The notes: generated by a model not told the origin, from the letters alone. Positions 17,477 to 26,969 are shown, counted from the stretch's first letter. The stretch: DNA of 64,000 nt from Rhodobacteraceae bacterium HTCC2083 (GCA_000156115.1 DS995276.1:1844476-1908475); one strand, 5' to 3'. A program made the numbers and translations.

Positions 17477-17575
17477 TCAGGCGATCCACACGAAAAGGGT
17501 GACGAATAATGCCAACAAGATCAGCACGATGGATGCGACGCGGCCGGACATTCTTGGGTCTTTAGGGTCTTCCAT
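17477..17575 (-). CDS. 32-residue single-helix membrane peptide
   Basis: A short frame starts 'MEDPKDPRMSGRV', has a hydrophobic helix rich in Leu, Val and Phe, and ends 'FVWIA'. AGAGG sits 7 bases before the ATG. It lies one base from the start of the frameshifted PH-like gene, within the tight pyrB transcript, so the whole 17326-18110 interval is packed with short coupled frames. No function is recognised. The packing, ribosome site and clean helix favour a real gene. Confidence 0.6.
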   Translation of the reverse strand: MEDPKDPRMSGRVASIVLILLALFVTLFVWIA

Positions 17576-17588
17576 GAACGAGCCTCTC

Positions 17589-18110
17589 TTATGGGGTGAT
17601 GCGGATAAACATTGAAATCGTGGTCAGTACGATGATGGCGAATGCGGTCAAAACCCAGAGCAAGACGCGATTATTGGTCGGGCGTTGCTTTGGTGCTGGG
17701 CTGGATATTGTCCCGCTTGCAGATGATGTGGTGATCGGGGGCGCGGTTGTGTCGAGTGGCGTCTCGCCAAAGCTCGCGATCCAGTGCAGGGGGGCTCGCG
17801 GTGTAAGTGTCGTGGCTTTTCCGCCGAATGCGGCCGAGCGCACAAGCGCGACATCTCCTTTGAGCGCGCTGATCTGTGGGCGCATGGCTTCGATTTCATC
17901 AGGCTCGATCCCTATGCCAAGGGCGAGATAGCCCTCCAAACCCAGCTCGTCCAAGTCACTGACCGTAATGATATCCACCTGCTCAGGATCAAGGATTTCA
18001 ATTCCCAATGCATGTGTGAGACTGCTGTGATCAAAACTTTGCGCAGTTTCAATTGCGAAAAGACGCACGATCCCATGCTCAGTTGCTGTAATATCCATGG
18101 TCAGGCTCAT
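17589..18110 (-). CDS. Uncharacterised tail-anchored protein next to pyrB
   Basis: A 173-residue protein with a soluble N-terminal part (about residues 1-110), a Thr/Ser/Pro-rich linker and one C-terminal helix ('[20 protein letters not shown]'), giving a tail-anchored layout. The N-terminal part has 'GIVRLFAIE' and '[19 protein letters not shown]', resembling conserved Rhodobacterales proteins of unknown function. Its start overlaps the pyrB stop by ATGA. Its conservation beside pyrB suggests a link with membrane attachment or regulation of pyrimidine synthesis, which is untested. Confidence 0.75.
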   Translation of the reverse strand: MSLTMDITATEHGIVRLFAIETAQSFDHSSLTHALGIEILDPEQVDIITVSDLDELGLEGYLALGIGIEPDEIEAMRPQISALKGDVALVRSAAFGGKATTLTPRAPLHWIASFGETPLDTTAPPITTSSASGTISSPAPKQRPTNNRVLLWVLTAFAIIVLTTISMFIRITP

Positions 18111-19057
18111 GCCATGACACCTTTTGGCGTCGCTCGCAGATTGCGCGCTAGTAAATCCATTGCGGCCATGCGCACAGCAACACCCATTTCGACCTGCTCC
18201 TGAATGACGGAGCGGTTGATATCGTCTGCGATGTCCCCGTCAATCTCAACGCCTCGGTTCATCGGGCCAGGGTGCATTACGATCGCGTCGGGTCTCGCGT
18301 AGCTCAGCTTTTCCGCATCAAGCCCATAGCGGTGGTAGTATTCGCGCTCCGACGGGATAAAGCCACCGTCCATGCGTTCCTTTTGCAAACGCAGCATCAT
18401 CACGACATCCACATCTTTCAGACCTTCGCGCATGTCTTCGAACACTTCACAGCCGAACTCGCTGATCTCACTGGGCATCAAGGTTGGCGGGCCAATCAAA
18501 CGCACGCGGTTTTCCATCTTGCCGAGCAGCATAATGTTGGACCGCGCGACACGCGAATGAGCGATATCGCCGCAAATCGCGATGGACAGACGGTGAAGGC
18601 GGCCTTTCGCTCGGCGGATTGTCAACGCATCGAGCAAGGCTTGGGTAGGATGTTCGTGTCGCCCATCACCTGCATTAAGAACTGCACAATTCACTTTTTG
18701 CGCCAATAGATCCACTGCGCCTGAATGGGGGTGACGCACGACTAGCAAATCGGGATGCATCGCGTTCAAGGTCATCGCCGTATCAATCAGCGTCTCGCCC
18801 TTTTTGATCGAACTCGCCTGCATCGACATGTTCATCACATCGGCGCCAAGGCGCTTGCCAGCCAGCTCGAAACTCGCCTGCGTGCGCGTGGAATTTTCAA
18901 AGAACATATTGACCTGGGTGAGGCCCGCGAGAGCATCGGAATGTTTGTGCTTGGCGCGACCTAGATCAACGTATTGATCGGCAAGATCAAGAAGGACAGT
19001 GATCTCTGACGGGTGCAAATGCTCGATCCCGAGCAGGTGAGCTTGGGTGAAAGTCAT
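18107..19057 (-). CDS. pyrB: Aspartate carbamoyltransferase catalytic subunit
   Basis: A 316-residue enzyme forming carbamoyl-aspartate in pyrimidine synthesis. Carbamoyl-phosphate residues are in '[13 protein letters not shown]' (STRT at 56-59), then 'HPHSGAV', '[15 protein letters not shown]' and '[11 protein letters not shown]'. No pyrI regulatory gene follows; instead a tail-anchored protein and a catalytically dead dihydroorotase homologue do. It is the first gene of a minus-strand unit to plsY and is divergent from the uracil-DNA glycosylase gene. Confidence 0.95.
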   Translation of the reverse strand: MTFTQAHLLGIEHLHPSEITVLLDLADQYVDLGRAKHKHSDALAGLTQVNMFFENSTRTQASFELAGKRLGADVMNMSMQASSIKKGETLIDTAMTLNAMHPDLLVVRHPHSGAVDLLAQKVNCAVLNAGDGRHEHPTQALLDALTIRRAKGRLHRLSIAICGDIAHSRVARSNIMLLGKMENRVRLIGPPTLMPSEISEFGCEVFEDMREGLKDVDVVMMLRLQKERMDGGFIPSEREYYHRYGLDAEKLSYARPDAIVMHPGPMNRGVEIDGDIADDINRSVIQEQVEMGVAVRMAAMDLLARNLRATPKGVMA

Positions 19058-19156
19058 GCGCAGCCCTCGTTTGGTTTCGAGGCGTTATAGGCGCGCTGTC
19101 ACTTGCGGGCAAGATGGGGCGTTCCCTATCTGGTGCGAGCCGCATAGATTGGCCTC

Positions 19157-19948
19157 ATGGAATCGATGCAGATCACGCAATTGGATTATCATACGGCGAG
19201 GGCCCTGCTGGAATGGCAGGTCGAATTCGGCGTGGATGAGACGATGTCCGAAAACCCGGTGAACCGGTTCGAGGTGAAGCCAGAGCCGAAGAAAACCGCG
19301 CCTGTCGCCGCCCCGCCTAAGATCGAGGCTGGGATTGCGCCGGTCGCCGACAAGGTCGACGGCGCAGCCCTAGCGCGCGATGTAGCGATGGCGGCGCAGG
19401 ATATCGGTGCTTTGAAGACAGCGCTTGAAGGCTTTGAGGCGTGTGAATTGAAACGTGGCGCGCGCAATATGGTCTTTGCGGACGGCACGTTTGGTGGGCG
19501 CGTGATGGTGATCGGCGAAGCGCCAAGCCGTGATGAGGATCACTCTGGCTTACCCTTCACGGGTGACACGGGTGTTTTGCTCGATAATATGTTGAAATCA
19601 ATTGATCTTAGCCGTGCAGAAACTGTCTATCTCACTAACGTCTTACCGTGGCGACTGCCGCGTGGCGCCGATGTGAGCGAGGCTGATCTTGCCATGATGA
19701 TGCCGTTTGTGGAGCGTCATGTTGCTTTGGCGAAACCCGACATTTTGGTCTTGATGGGCAACGTCGCTTGTCAGGCGGTGCTTGGGAAACGCGGCATCAC
19801 CCGTCTTCGCGGACAATGGGGTGAGGCGATGGGCCTGCCCGTCATATCGATGTACCACCCAGAATTCTTACTCAATAATCCCGCCAAAAAGCGCGAAGCT
19901 TGGGCGGATCTGCTCGCACTAAAAGCAAAACTAGGAGTGACCGAATGA
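19157..19948 (+). CDS. Uracil-DNA glycosylase, family-4-like, without iron-sulfur cysteines
   Basis: A 263-residue protein whose last 180 residues have the family-4 uracil-DNA glycosylase fold: 'VMVIGEAPSRDEDHSGLPFTG', 'DTGVLLDNMLKSIDLS', 'YLTNVLPWRLPRG' and 'MYHPEFLLNNPAKKREAW'. The four cysteines of the cluster are not kept: the first pair is reduced to one Cys in 'FEACELKRG', and 'NVLPWRLPRGADV' lacks the second pair. The first 75 residues are a low-complexity Pro/Ala/Glu-rich extension. Its stop overlaps moaB by ATGA. Excision of uracil is inferred from family. Confidence 0.85.
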   Translation: MESMQITQLDYHTARALLEWQVEFGVDETMSENPVNRFEVKPEPKKTAPVAAPPKIEAGIAPVADKVDGAALARDVAMAAQDIGALKTALEGFEACELKRGARNMVFADGTFGGRVMVIGEAPSRDEDHSGLPFTGDTGVLLDNMLKSIDLSRAETVYLTNVLPWRLPRGADVSEADLAMMMPFVERHVALAKPDILVLMGNVACQAVLGKRGITRLRGQWGEAMGLPVISMYHPEFLLNNPAKKREAWADLLALKAKLGVTE

Positions 19949-20487
19949 GCAAGTTAGACGACACTCGCACTTTCATCCCCGTGCGCATCGCCGTGCTGAC
20001 GGTGTCAGATACGCGCGCAATGGAAGAGGATCGTTCTGGTGATGTTTTGGTTGGACGTCTTGAAACTGCGGGCCACATCCTAGCAGATCGCAAAATTATT
20101 CGTGATGAACGCGGTGAGATCGCGGATCAATTGCGCGCGTGGTGCCACGATGATGTGATTGACGTGGTGATATCTACAGGTGGAACGGGTCTGACGGGTC
20201 GCGATGTCACCGTGGAAGCGCACCGCGATGTGTATGAGAAAGAGATTGATGCGTTTGGCACGGTTTTCACGCACGTGAGCATGAAGAAAATCGGAACATC
20301 TGCCGTGCAAAGCCGTGCGACGGGTGGCGTGGCGTTAGGCACATATCTTTTCGCGCTCCCCGGAAGTCCCGGTGCGTGCAAGGATGCATGGGATGAAATT
20401 CTGGCGTTTCAGCTCGATTATCGCCACTTGCCCTGCAACTTTGTGGAAATAATGCCGCGCTTGGACGAACATTTGCGACGGAAATAA
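19945..20487 (+). CDS. moaB: Molybdenum cofactor biosynthesis protein MoaB
   Basis: A 180-residue MoaB/MogA-fold protein that adenylates molybdopterin. Motifs seen are 'VLTVSDTRAMEEDRSG', 'VISTGGTGLTGRDVT' and 'LFALPGSPGACKDAWDEIL'. AGGAG precedes the ATG at 19945, which overlaps the glycosylase stop (ATGA). A longer in-frame opening upstream is inside the glycosylase gene and is rejected. No other moco gene is adjacent, though a MOSC protein lies 11 kb to the left. Confidence 0.93.
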   Translation: MSKLDDTRTFIPVRIAVLTVSDTRAMEEDRSGDVLVGRLETAGHILADRKIIRDERGEIADQLRAWCHDDVIDVVISTGGTGLTGRDVTVEAHRDVYEKEIDAFGTVFTHVSMKKIGTSAVQSRATGGVALGTYLFALPGSPGACKDAWDEILAFQLDYRHLPCNFVEIMPRLDEHLRRK

Positions 20488-20501
20488 GCGCGCGTGCCGT
20501 A

Positions 20502-20516
20502 TCACGTTAAACGTGA
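20502..20516. promoter_or_regulatory. Palindrome upstream of the RND efflux genes
   Basis: TCACGT-TAA-ACGTGA is a perfect 6-bp inverted repeat 65 bases before the membrane-fusion start. Its size fits a dimeric repressor operator for the efflux genes, but no local regulator gene is present. It could also be part of a weak hairpin after moaB; no T-run follows. Confidence 0.5.
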
Positions 20517-20580
20517 CTGGATTTGCCATCGTATTTTCGGTCACTAAGTTATGCTTGTGGATGACTAGGAATTTGGCGCT

Positions 20581-22038
20581 ATGAGATTTTTACGACAGAG
20601 CCTCGCAGGGCTATTCTTAGTTGCGATGACCGCTGGATTGCTAGTCTACGCAGGCTCGCTCGTCTATGGTGCAGTGCAAGCACGGTTGAGCGAAGAACCA
20701 CGCCCCAACCGCTCACGCGAACGGATTTTCTCGGTCACCGTGCTGCCTGCTGAGATCCAGAGCGTGGCCCCTATTTTGACGGCCTTTGGCCAGATCGAAA
20801 GCGCTCGCACCTTGGATCTGCGGGCGGGTGCATCCGGAACGGTTTTGGAGCTGTCAGAGAATTTCACCGAAGGCGGCAACGTCGACGCGGGTGAGCGTTT
20901 GCTGCTCATTGACCCCGCAGAAGCGCAAAGCGCACTGGATCGCGCTGGGAGTGATCTCAGCGATGCAGAATTGGAGGTGCGCGAAGCCGCGCGCGCGATT
21001 GGGTTGGCCCAAGATGAGCTGGACGCAGCCCGTGAACAAGTCGCCCTGCGTGAGAAAGCTTTTGCGCGCCAAGAAGACCTCGCAAAACGTGGCGTCGGAA
21101 CGGCCGCAACAGTTGAATCCGCTGAGCTTGCCGCATCATCCGCGCGTCAATCGGTGTTGGCACGCCGACAAGCCTTGGCGCAAGCAGAGGCCCGTGTAGA
21201 GCAAGCGACAACGCGTATTGCGCGCGCGAAACTTGCCAAAGCCGATGCACTGCGTCGGTTGGAAGACACCGCAATTTTCGCGGAATTTGATGGAGCTTTG
21301 ACTGAAGTGACCGCCTCCCGCGGGAGTTTGGTAAGTGCGAATGAACGCCTTGCTCGTTTGATTGATCCCAATGCTTTGGAAGTGTCGTTCAGGCTTTCCA
21401 CCGCACAATACGCGCGGCTTTTGGACGAGCAAGGCGGGCTAAGCGACGCCCCCGTGTCGGTGGTTCTGGATGTCTTTGGCGCAGACTTGATCGCCACAGG
21501 CAAGCTGAGCCGTGACAGCGCCTCGGTGGGTGAAGGGCAATCTGGCCGCTTGGTCTTTGCCACGCTCGACAAAGCGCCGGGGTTCAAACCGGGTGACTTC
21601 GTGCGCGTTGAAGTGACAGAGCCTGAAATCGGCGGTGTGATTCGCTTGCCCGCTACTGCGCTGGGCGCGGATGGCAATGTGCTGTTGATCGGGGCCGAGG
21701 ATCGTTTGGAAGCGATGGCCGCGACGCTTGTGCGCCGTCAGGGCGACGATGTTTTGGTACGTGCGCGTGGCTTGCGCGGTCGCAATGTTGTCAGTGCGCG
21801 CACACCACTGTTAGGGGCGGGGATCAAAGTGAAGCCCCTCACCGCAGAGGGTGCCACGAAGATCGAAGAACCTGAAATGCTGGAGCTCAGCGAAGAACGT
21901 CGCGCCAAGATCCGCGCGTTTGTGGAAGCCAACAAGCGTATTCCAGACGAAGCGAAAGCGCGCATTCTAAGCCAACTCGATAAGCCCAAGGTCCCTGCGC
22001 AAATGGTGCAGCGGATCGAAGGCCGGATGGGAGGCTAG
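20581..22038 (+). CDS. RND efflux membrane-fusion protein
   Basis: A 485-residue periplasmic adaptor. It has an N-terminal membrane anchor (about residues 8-30) and no lipobox cysteine, a lipoyl half-motif near 'LDLRAGASGTVLEL', a long alpha-hairpin region ('DAELEVREAARAIGLAQDEL' to 'QATTRIARAKLAKADAL'), then beta-barrel segments. The C-terminal 60 residues are charged and helical ('LSEERRAKIRAFVEANKRI'), beyond the usual end of AcrA-like proteins. AGGAA lies upstream of the ATG. It precedes the pump by three bases. Confidence 0.9.
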   Translation: MRFLRQSLAGLFLVAMTAGLLVYAGSLVYGAVQARLSEEPRPNRSRERIFSVTVLPAEIQSVAPILTAFGQIESARTLDLRAGASGTVLELSENFTEGGNVDAGERLLLIDPAEAQSALDRAGSDLSDAELEVREAARAIGLAQDELDAAREQVALREKAFARQEDLAKRGVGTAATVESAELAASSARQSVLARRQALAQAEARVEQATTRIARAKLAKADALRRLEDTAIFAEFDGALTEVTASRGSLVSANERLARLIDPNALEVSFRLSTAQYARLLDEQGGLSDAPVSVVLDVFGADLIATGKLSRDSASVGEGQSGRLVFATLDKAPGFKPGDFVRVEVTEPEIGGVIRLPATALGADGNVLLIGAEDRLEAMAATLVRRQGDDVLVRARGLRGRNVVSARTPLLGAGIKVKPLTAEGATKIEEPEMLELSEERRAKIRAFVEANKRIPDEAKARILSQLDKPKVPAQMVQRIEGRMGG

Positions 22039-22041
22039 GCG

Positions 22042-25000
22042 ATGGTGCGTCCTCTTTCCGGTGGTGCAGGTGGTGTGCTGAGCTATTTCGTTCGCCACAA
22101 AACACTGGCCAATCTTTTGCTGGTTGTCATGCTCGTCGCGGGCTTGGTTGCGATGCCAAAAATGCGTGCGCAGTTCTTTCCTGATGTGGTTGTCGACACG
22201 GTCTCTGTGTCCGTCGCGTGGGACGGCGCAGGTGCAGAGGATGTGGATGCGGCTATCGTTCAGGTGATGGAACCTGCGCTCTTGTCGGTGGAAGGCGTCA
22301 AAAGCTCAAGCGCAAGCAGCCGCGAAGGCCGCGCCTTGATCTCTTTGGAGTTTGAGCCGAATTGGGACATGGCGCGCGCAGCAGATGATGTGCAATCTGC
22401 GGTGGATCAAGTGACAGGCCTGCCCGATGAAGCCGAGGATCCCGTCGTGCGGCGTGGGCAATGGCGCGATCGCGTAACGGACATTGTGATTACTGGGCCT
22501 GTTGGCGTCGAACAACTTGCGCTGTTTGCCGATGAGCTGAGCATTCGCCTTTTCGGTGAGAGTGTGACGCGCACCACTATTCGCGGGGTTGCAGCGGGGC
22601 AAACAGTTGTCGAGGTGCCGTCCAGCAATCTGATTTCCTACGATGTGGCTATGGCCGATATCGCCGCCGCAATTGCGTCCGAGGTCGATGCGGATCCCGC
22701 AGGCGATGTATCTGGCGGCTCCGCACGTGTGCGCACGGGTGTTGAGAAACGCACACCTGAGCAAATTGCACAGATTGTTTTGCGCTCCAATGACGATGGG
22801 TCCAAACTGCGCATCGGCGATGTAGCGCGTCTTAGCCAAGAGGGCGTAGATCGAGAAATCGGATTCTTCGTCGGCGACGATCCCGCGATGAGCATCCGCG
22901 TGGACCGCTCTGACAAAGGCGATGCGATCGCGATCCAAAGACAGGTCGAAGATGTGGCCGCCACCATGCAGGCAACCTTGCCTGAAGGCGTCACAATCGA
23001 GCTGATTCGCACGCGCGCGGAATATATCAGCGGTCGTTTGAACATTCTGCTGGATAACGCAATCACGGGCCTCGCACTGGTGGTGTTGCTGCTGTTCCTG
23101 TTCCTCAATGCACGCACCGCATTCTGGGTGGCGGCGGGTATTCCTGTGGCTTTGTTTGCAGCGATTGCAATCATGTATTTGGGCGGTTTGACGATCAACA
23201 TGATCTCGCTCTTTGCGTTGATCATCACTCTTGGGATCGTGGTGGATGATGCGATTGTTGTGGGGGAACACGCTGATTATCGTGCGCGCGAATTGAACGA
23301 ACCGCCAGTCGTCGCCGCAGAGAACGCAGCGCGGCGCATGGCGATGCCTGTGTTCTCGGCGACGCTTACGACTGTGATAGCCTTCTTCGGATTGGTCGCA
23401 GTTGGCGGACGGTTTGGCGATTTGATCGCGGATATCCCCTTTACGGTGATCGCAGTGTTGATTGCCTCATTGGCAGAGTGTTTCCTGATCCTGCCCAACC
23501 ACATGAGCCACGCCTTGGCGCATAGCGTCAAAACCCATTGGTACGATATGCCAAGCCGCGTGGTAAACAAAGGTTTCGAGTGGGTGCGCGATACCATTTT
23601 CCGGCCGCTGATCGCAGGCGTAATCTGGGCGCGCTATGTGGTTTTTGCGGGCATGATTGTTGTTCTTGCCAGCCAAGTGTCCCTGGTTATTGCGGGCGAT
23701 GTGCAGTGGCGGTTCTTTAACGCGCCAGAGCGGTCTTCGGTCACGGGTAACTTTTCCATGGTCGAGGGCGCAAGCCGCGAAGACACGTTTGCGATGATGC
23801 GCGAGATGCAGCGCGCCACCAATGATCTTGCGGCGGAGTATGAGAAAGAGCACGGTACAAATCCGCTCGATTATGTGATGGCTACGATTGGTGGATCGTC
23901 GGGACGCGGTCTGGCGGGATCGGATACCAAGGACAACGATTTGTTAGGTGGCATTTCGATTGAATTAATTGATGCAGACTTACGACCCTATTCCAGCTTC
24001 TCCTTTGTTGCGGACTTGCAGGACGCGGTGCGCCGCCATCCGTTGACGGAGAATATTTCATTCCGCTCATGGCGCTCTGGTCCGGGTGGATCTGGTCTGG
24101 ATGTCGAGTTCTTCGGCGCGGATGCGGAGACCTTGAAAGCTGCCAGCGAAGCGCTTCAGTCCGAATTGGCGCGTTTTCCAGAGGTCTCTGCGGTCGAGGA
24201 CAATCTCGCCTATGACAAGGAAGAGCTTATCCTTGAATTGACTGCACAAGGCCAAGCGCTGGGCTTTACAATTGATCAACTGGGTCGTGTCTTGCGGCAC
24301 CGCTTGAACGGGATCGAAGCGGCGAGTTTTCCAGACGGACCGCGCAGTGCCACGATCCGAGTTGAACTTCCGAGCGATGAATTGCGCGCGGATTTTCTTG
24401 ATAGCACTTTGTTGCGCAGTAAGTCGGGCAGCTACGTGCCCTTGGCGGATATTGTCAGTGTCATGCAAAGGACCGGATTTTCCACAGTGCGGCGCGAAAA
24501 TGGTGTGCGCTTGATTTCGGTGACGGGTGAAATTTCAGAAGATGATCCAGCTCGTGCGAGCGAGATAGAGGATGCGTTGGAAGAGCAAATCTTGCCGCGT
24601 ATCGCATCATCGCAGCAGGTGGAATGGCGCTTGTCTGGTCAATCAGAGCAAGAGAATGCTTTCCTCAGCGATGCGATGACAGGGCTGATCTTGTCGCTGA
24701 CGGGGATCTATCTGGTGCTGGCTTGGGTCTTTTCCAGCTGGACGCGCCCTGTTGTGGTGATGGCTGTGATCCCCTTTGGCTTGGTCGGCACGATCTATGG
24801 TCACGCGGTTTGGGATATACCTTTGTCGATGTTCTCGATTGTGGGGATGCTGGGCATGACAGGCATTATCATCAACGATTCCATCGTTTTGGTGACGACG
24901 ATTGACGAATACGCCAAGGATCGCGGTTTGATCCCATCGATTATTGACGGGGTTGCGAACCGTTTGCGCCCTGTGATGCTGACGACCTTGACCACTGTGC

Positions 25001-25449
25001 TGGGCTTGATGCCGTTGCTCTTTGAGCGCTCTAGTCAAGCGCAATTCCTGAAGCCAACAGTTGTGACTTTGGTCTATGGCTTGGGCTTTGGTATGCTTTT
25101 GGTCTTATTGGCCGTGCCCTCCTTGATCGCGATGCAGTATGATGTGCGCAGACGGGTGGATGCGTATAAACGCGGGCTTGGTTTTCGCGCGACAGGACCG
25201 CGCACGGCGTTACTGGCTTTGTCCGGGCTTGTCGCGGGTTGGCTTGCTGCGACGTTGGGATATGCGGCGGTTAACGGCGCGCTCTTGCCGTTCACCACAC
25301 AACTCGTCCCGCGTCTCGGCGAAATGTCAGTGATGCCAGCGGCGTTGTTGATCTTCGTCGTGGGACTTAGCGTGATGGTGGCTTTGGCTTATGCGTTTTC
25401 CTTGCTGGCGCTCACTCTCATGCGGCGCGGCCAGAGCGAAGCGGCTTAA
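22042..25449 (+). CDS. RND-family efflux pump, AcrB/MexF-like, with C-terminal extension
   Basis: A 1135-residue inner-membrane pump. The first helix 'TLANLLLVVMLVAGLVAMP', porter regions, TM4 acid pair in 'IVVDDAIVVGEHADY' and later 'TGIIINDSIVLVTTIDE' are intact. The last 100 residues add about two helices ('ALLALSGLVAGWLAATLGY' and 'ALLIFVVGLSVMVALAYAF') after the normal twelfth helix, making it longer than AcrB (about 1050). No outer-membrane factor gene is next to it. Substrates are unknown. Its stop overlaps that of the convergent gene. Confidence 0.92.
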   Translation: MVRPLSGGAGGVLSYFVRHKTLANLLLVVMLVAGLVAMPKMRAQFFPDVVVDTVSVSVAWDGAGAEDVDAAIVQVMEPALLSVEGVKSSSASSREGRALISLEFEPNWDMARAADDVQSAVDQVTGLPDEAEDPVVRRGQWRDRVTDIVITGPVGVEQLALFADELSIRLFGESVTRTTIRGVAAGQTVVEVPSSNLISYDVAMADIAAAIASEVDADPAGDVSGGSARVRTGVEKRTPEQIAQIVLRSNDDGSKLRIGDVARLSQEGVDREIGFFVGDDPAMSIRVDRSDKGDAIAIQRQVEDVAATMQATLPEGVTIELIRTRAEYISGRLNILLDNAITGLALVVLLLFLFLNARTAFWVAAGIPVALFAAIAIMYLGGLTINMISLFALIITLGIVVDDAIVVGEHADYRARELNEPPVVAAENAARRMAMPVFSATLTTVIAFFGLVAVGGRFGDLIADIPFTVIAVLIASLAECFLILPNHMSHALAHSVKTHWYDMPSRVVNKGFEWVRDTIFRPLIAGVIWARYVVFAGMIVVLASQVSLVIAGDVQWRFFNAPERSSVTGNFSMVEGASREDTFAMMREMQRATNDLAAEYEKEHGTNPLDYVMATIGGSSGRGLAGSDTKDNDLLGGISIELIDADLRPYSSFSFVADLQDAVRRHPLTENISFRSWRSGPGGSGLDVEFFGADAETLKAASEALQSELARFPEVSAVEDNLAYDKEELILELTAQGQALGFTIDQLGRVLRHRLNGIEAASFPDGPRSATIRVELPSDELRADFLDSTLLRSKSGSYVPLADIVSVMQRTGFSTVRRENGVRLISVTGEISEDDPARASEIEDALEEQILPRIASSQQVEWRLSGQSEQENAFLSDAMTGLILSLTGIYLVLAWVFSSWTRPVVVMAVIPFGLVGTIYGHAVWDIPLSMFSIVGMLGMTGIIINDSIVLVTTIDEYAKDRGLIPSIIDGVANRLRPVMLTTLTTVLGLMPLLFERSSQAQFLKPTVVTLVYGLGFGMLLVLLAVPSLIAMQYDVRRRVDAYKRGLGFRATGPRTALLALSGLVAGWLAATLGYAAVNGALLPFTTQLVPRLGEMSVMPAALLIFVVGLSVMVALAYAFSLLALTLMRRGQSEAA

Positions 25450-26255
25450 CCCCCCGTGCAGCCCGTAATTTCAACGGCTTTGTTTTCACCCAAGACGGTG
25501 ATGCGAATGCCGCTACGGTTCAGCATAAAAGGCGCGCCCTCAACATGTTGAATGTCTGTGGTCGCGCTTAGCGTATTGCCAGAGCGGCGCATTTGCGGTT
25601 CCGCGATCCACAAAAGTGAGTTTGCGGCTTCGATGACCATGGCTTCGCGGCGGCCAACCGTTGGCAAGCTCAACGTCGTTGTCAGTAAAATACCGTCTGC
25701 CGTTGGTGTGATCTGACAGCGCACGTTCTTGGCGCCCGCTTCTTTGCCCGTATAAGCGCGCTCAGCGAGGGACGCCACAATCCGGCCATCTCGTTTTTTA
25801 TCTGCAGCAGGCAGTACCGCAGAAATACGCAGGGTTTGCGGCACGCAGATTTCTTTGCATACACCGATATCAATCTTGGCATTTACCGTGATGTCACCGC
25901 CCTTGGACTTGGGCATGATTTGCAGCGGTAGAATGACCTGATCATGATACACGATCGAGCGGAGGCCGTTCTGTTCGTAGACCTCAGGACGCGGCCAAAT
26001 AATCTGCGCAGCTTTGAAATTGCGCGAACCTACCATGTCGAACGTCGGCGGGATGCCCGCATCGCCGGGCGCGCGCCAGTAGGTGTGCCAGCCGTTTTTC
26101 AGCTTTAGGCGAATGCCCGCCATGTGGCTGCCATCAGCTTGACGCCATCCTGTGATCAAGCTCGCGTCGACGATGTCATCGAAATTTTGCGCGACTGCGT
26201 TTGACCCAAGAGCCATAGCTACAAGGGCAGAAAAAAGTGTGGTTTTTAACGACAT
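25446..26255 (-). CDS. Exported DsbD-alpha-like protein with CxxxC
   Basis: A roughly 269-residue exported protein. A signal peptide ('TLFSALVAMALGSNAVA') is followed by a domain like the N-terminal part of DsbD ('NGWHTYWRAPGDAGIPPTFD') and 'DIGVCKEICVPQ', with two cysteines spaced by three residues. The membrane and thioredoxin-like parts of DsbD are absent. The start at 26255 is taken because 'MSLKTT' begins the signal peptide. It may take part in periplasmic thiol transfer or copper/cytochrome maturation. It ends against the RND pump stop and is divergent from yqgE. Confidence 0.8.
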   Translation of the reverse strand: MSLKTTLFSALVAMALGSNAVAQNFDDIVDASLITGWRQADGSHMAGIRLKLKNGWHTYWRAPGDAGIPPTFDMVGSRNFKAAQIIWPRPEVYEQNGLRSIVYHDQVILPLQIMPKSKGGDITVNAKIDIGVCKEICVPQTLRISAVLPAADKKRDGRIVASLAERAYTGKEAGAKNVRCQITPTADGILLTTTLSLPTVGRREAMVIEAANSLLWIAEPQMRRSGNTLSATTDIQHVEGAPFMLNRSGIRITVLGENKAVEITGCTGG

Positions 26256-26382
26256 GTAATCTGCGTGCACTTTGACGCGCTCAATGTCACGTCACTAATT
26301 TGCGAGAAATATTGCTGATCGGACAAGTAGCCCTTGCGTTGACCTGTTCCCGCTATCATCTTTTCTGCAGTAGCTAGAGATA

Positions 26383-26967
26383 ATGAATAGTATGAATACG
26401 CCCGATCCTCAGATCGAACTTGTTGGCAAGTGTTTGATATCAATGCCGGATATGCCAGATCCGCGTTTTCAAAGCAGTGTGATTTTTATCTGTGCCCATT
26501 CGGCGGAAGGGGCGATGGGGCTCATTGTGAACAAGCGTGTACAAGACGTAGAATTGGGCGACCTTATGAATCAACTTTCTATTCCGAAAGGCGACACCAG
26601 TCCTGATCTGCCAATCTACTTTGGTGGTCCGGTCGAGCATGGGCGCGGATTTGTTCTGCATGGCGCGGATTACAAGTCAGAACTGTCGACAATGCAAACG
26701 GGATTGCAGTTCGCGATGACAGCGACAATCGACATATTGGAAGACATCGGTGCGCACAAAGGTCCAGAGCGTGCTTTGATCGCGCTTGGCTACGCGGGAT
26801 GGGGGCCGGGTCAACTAGAGCAGGAGATCGCGGCCAATGGGTGGCTGTTAGCCGATGTGGGACCAGATATCATCTTTGACACACCAGATTCGCAAAAGTG
26901 GTCGGCATCGCTTGGCGCGATCGGGATTGATCCTGCGATCCTGTCTTCCAGCGGCGGGAGCGCCTAA
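26383..26967 (+). CDS. yqgE: YqgE/AlgH-family protein (DUF179)
   Basis: A 194-residue protein of a widespread family with an unclear role. Family motifs are 'GKCLISMPDMPDPRFQSSVI', 'EGAMGLIVNKR' and 'ALGYAGWGPGQLEQEIA'. The ATG at 26392 is an equally good start three codons on. It is convergent with purK after a three-base gap. Confidence 0.9.
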   Translation: MNSMNTPDPQIELVGKCLISMPDMPDPRFQSSVIFICAHSAEGAMGLIVNKRVQDVELGDLMNQLSIPKGDTSPDLPIYFGGPVEHGRGFVLHGADYKSELSTMQTGLQFAMTATIDILEDIGAHKGPERALIALGYAGWGPGQLEQEIAANGWLLADVGPDIIFDTPDSQKWSASLGAIGIDPAILSSSGGSA

Positions 26968-26969
26968 GC

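Noticed and set aside
22306-23271. A 321-codon open frame antisense to the RND pump
   Set aside because: It lies wholly within a conserved gene, has no ribosome site and its composition is that of a G+C-driven shadow frame.
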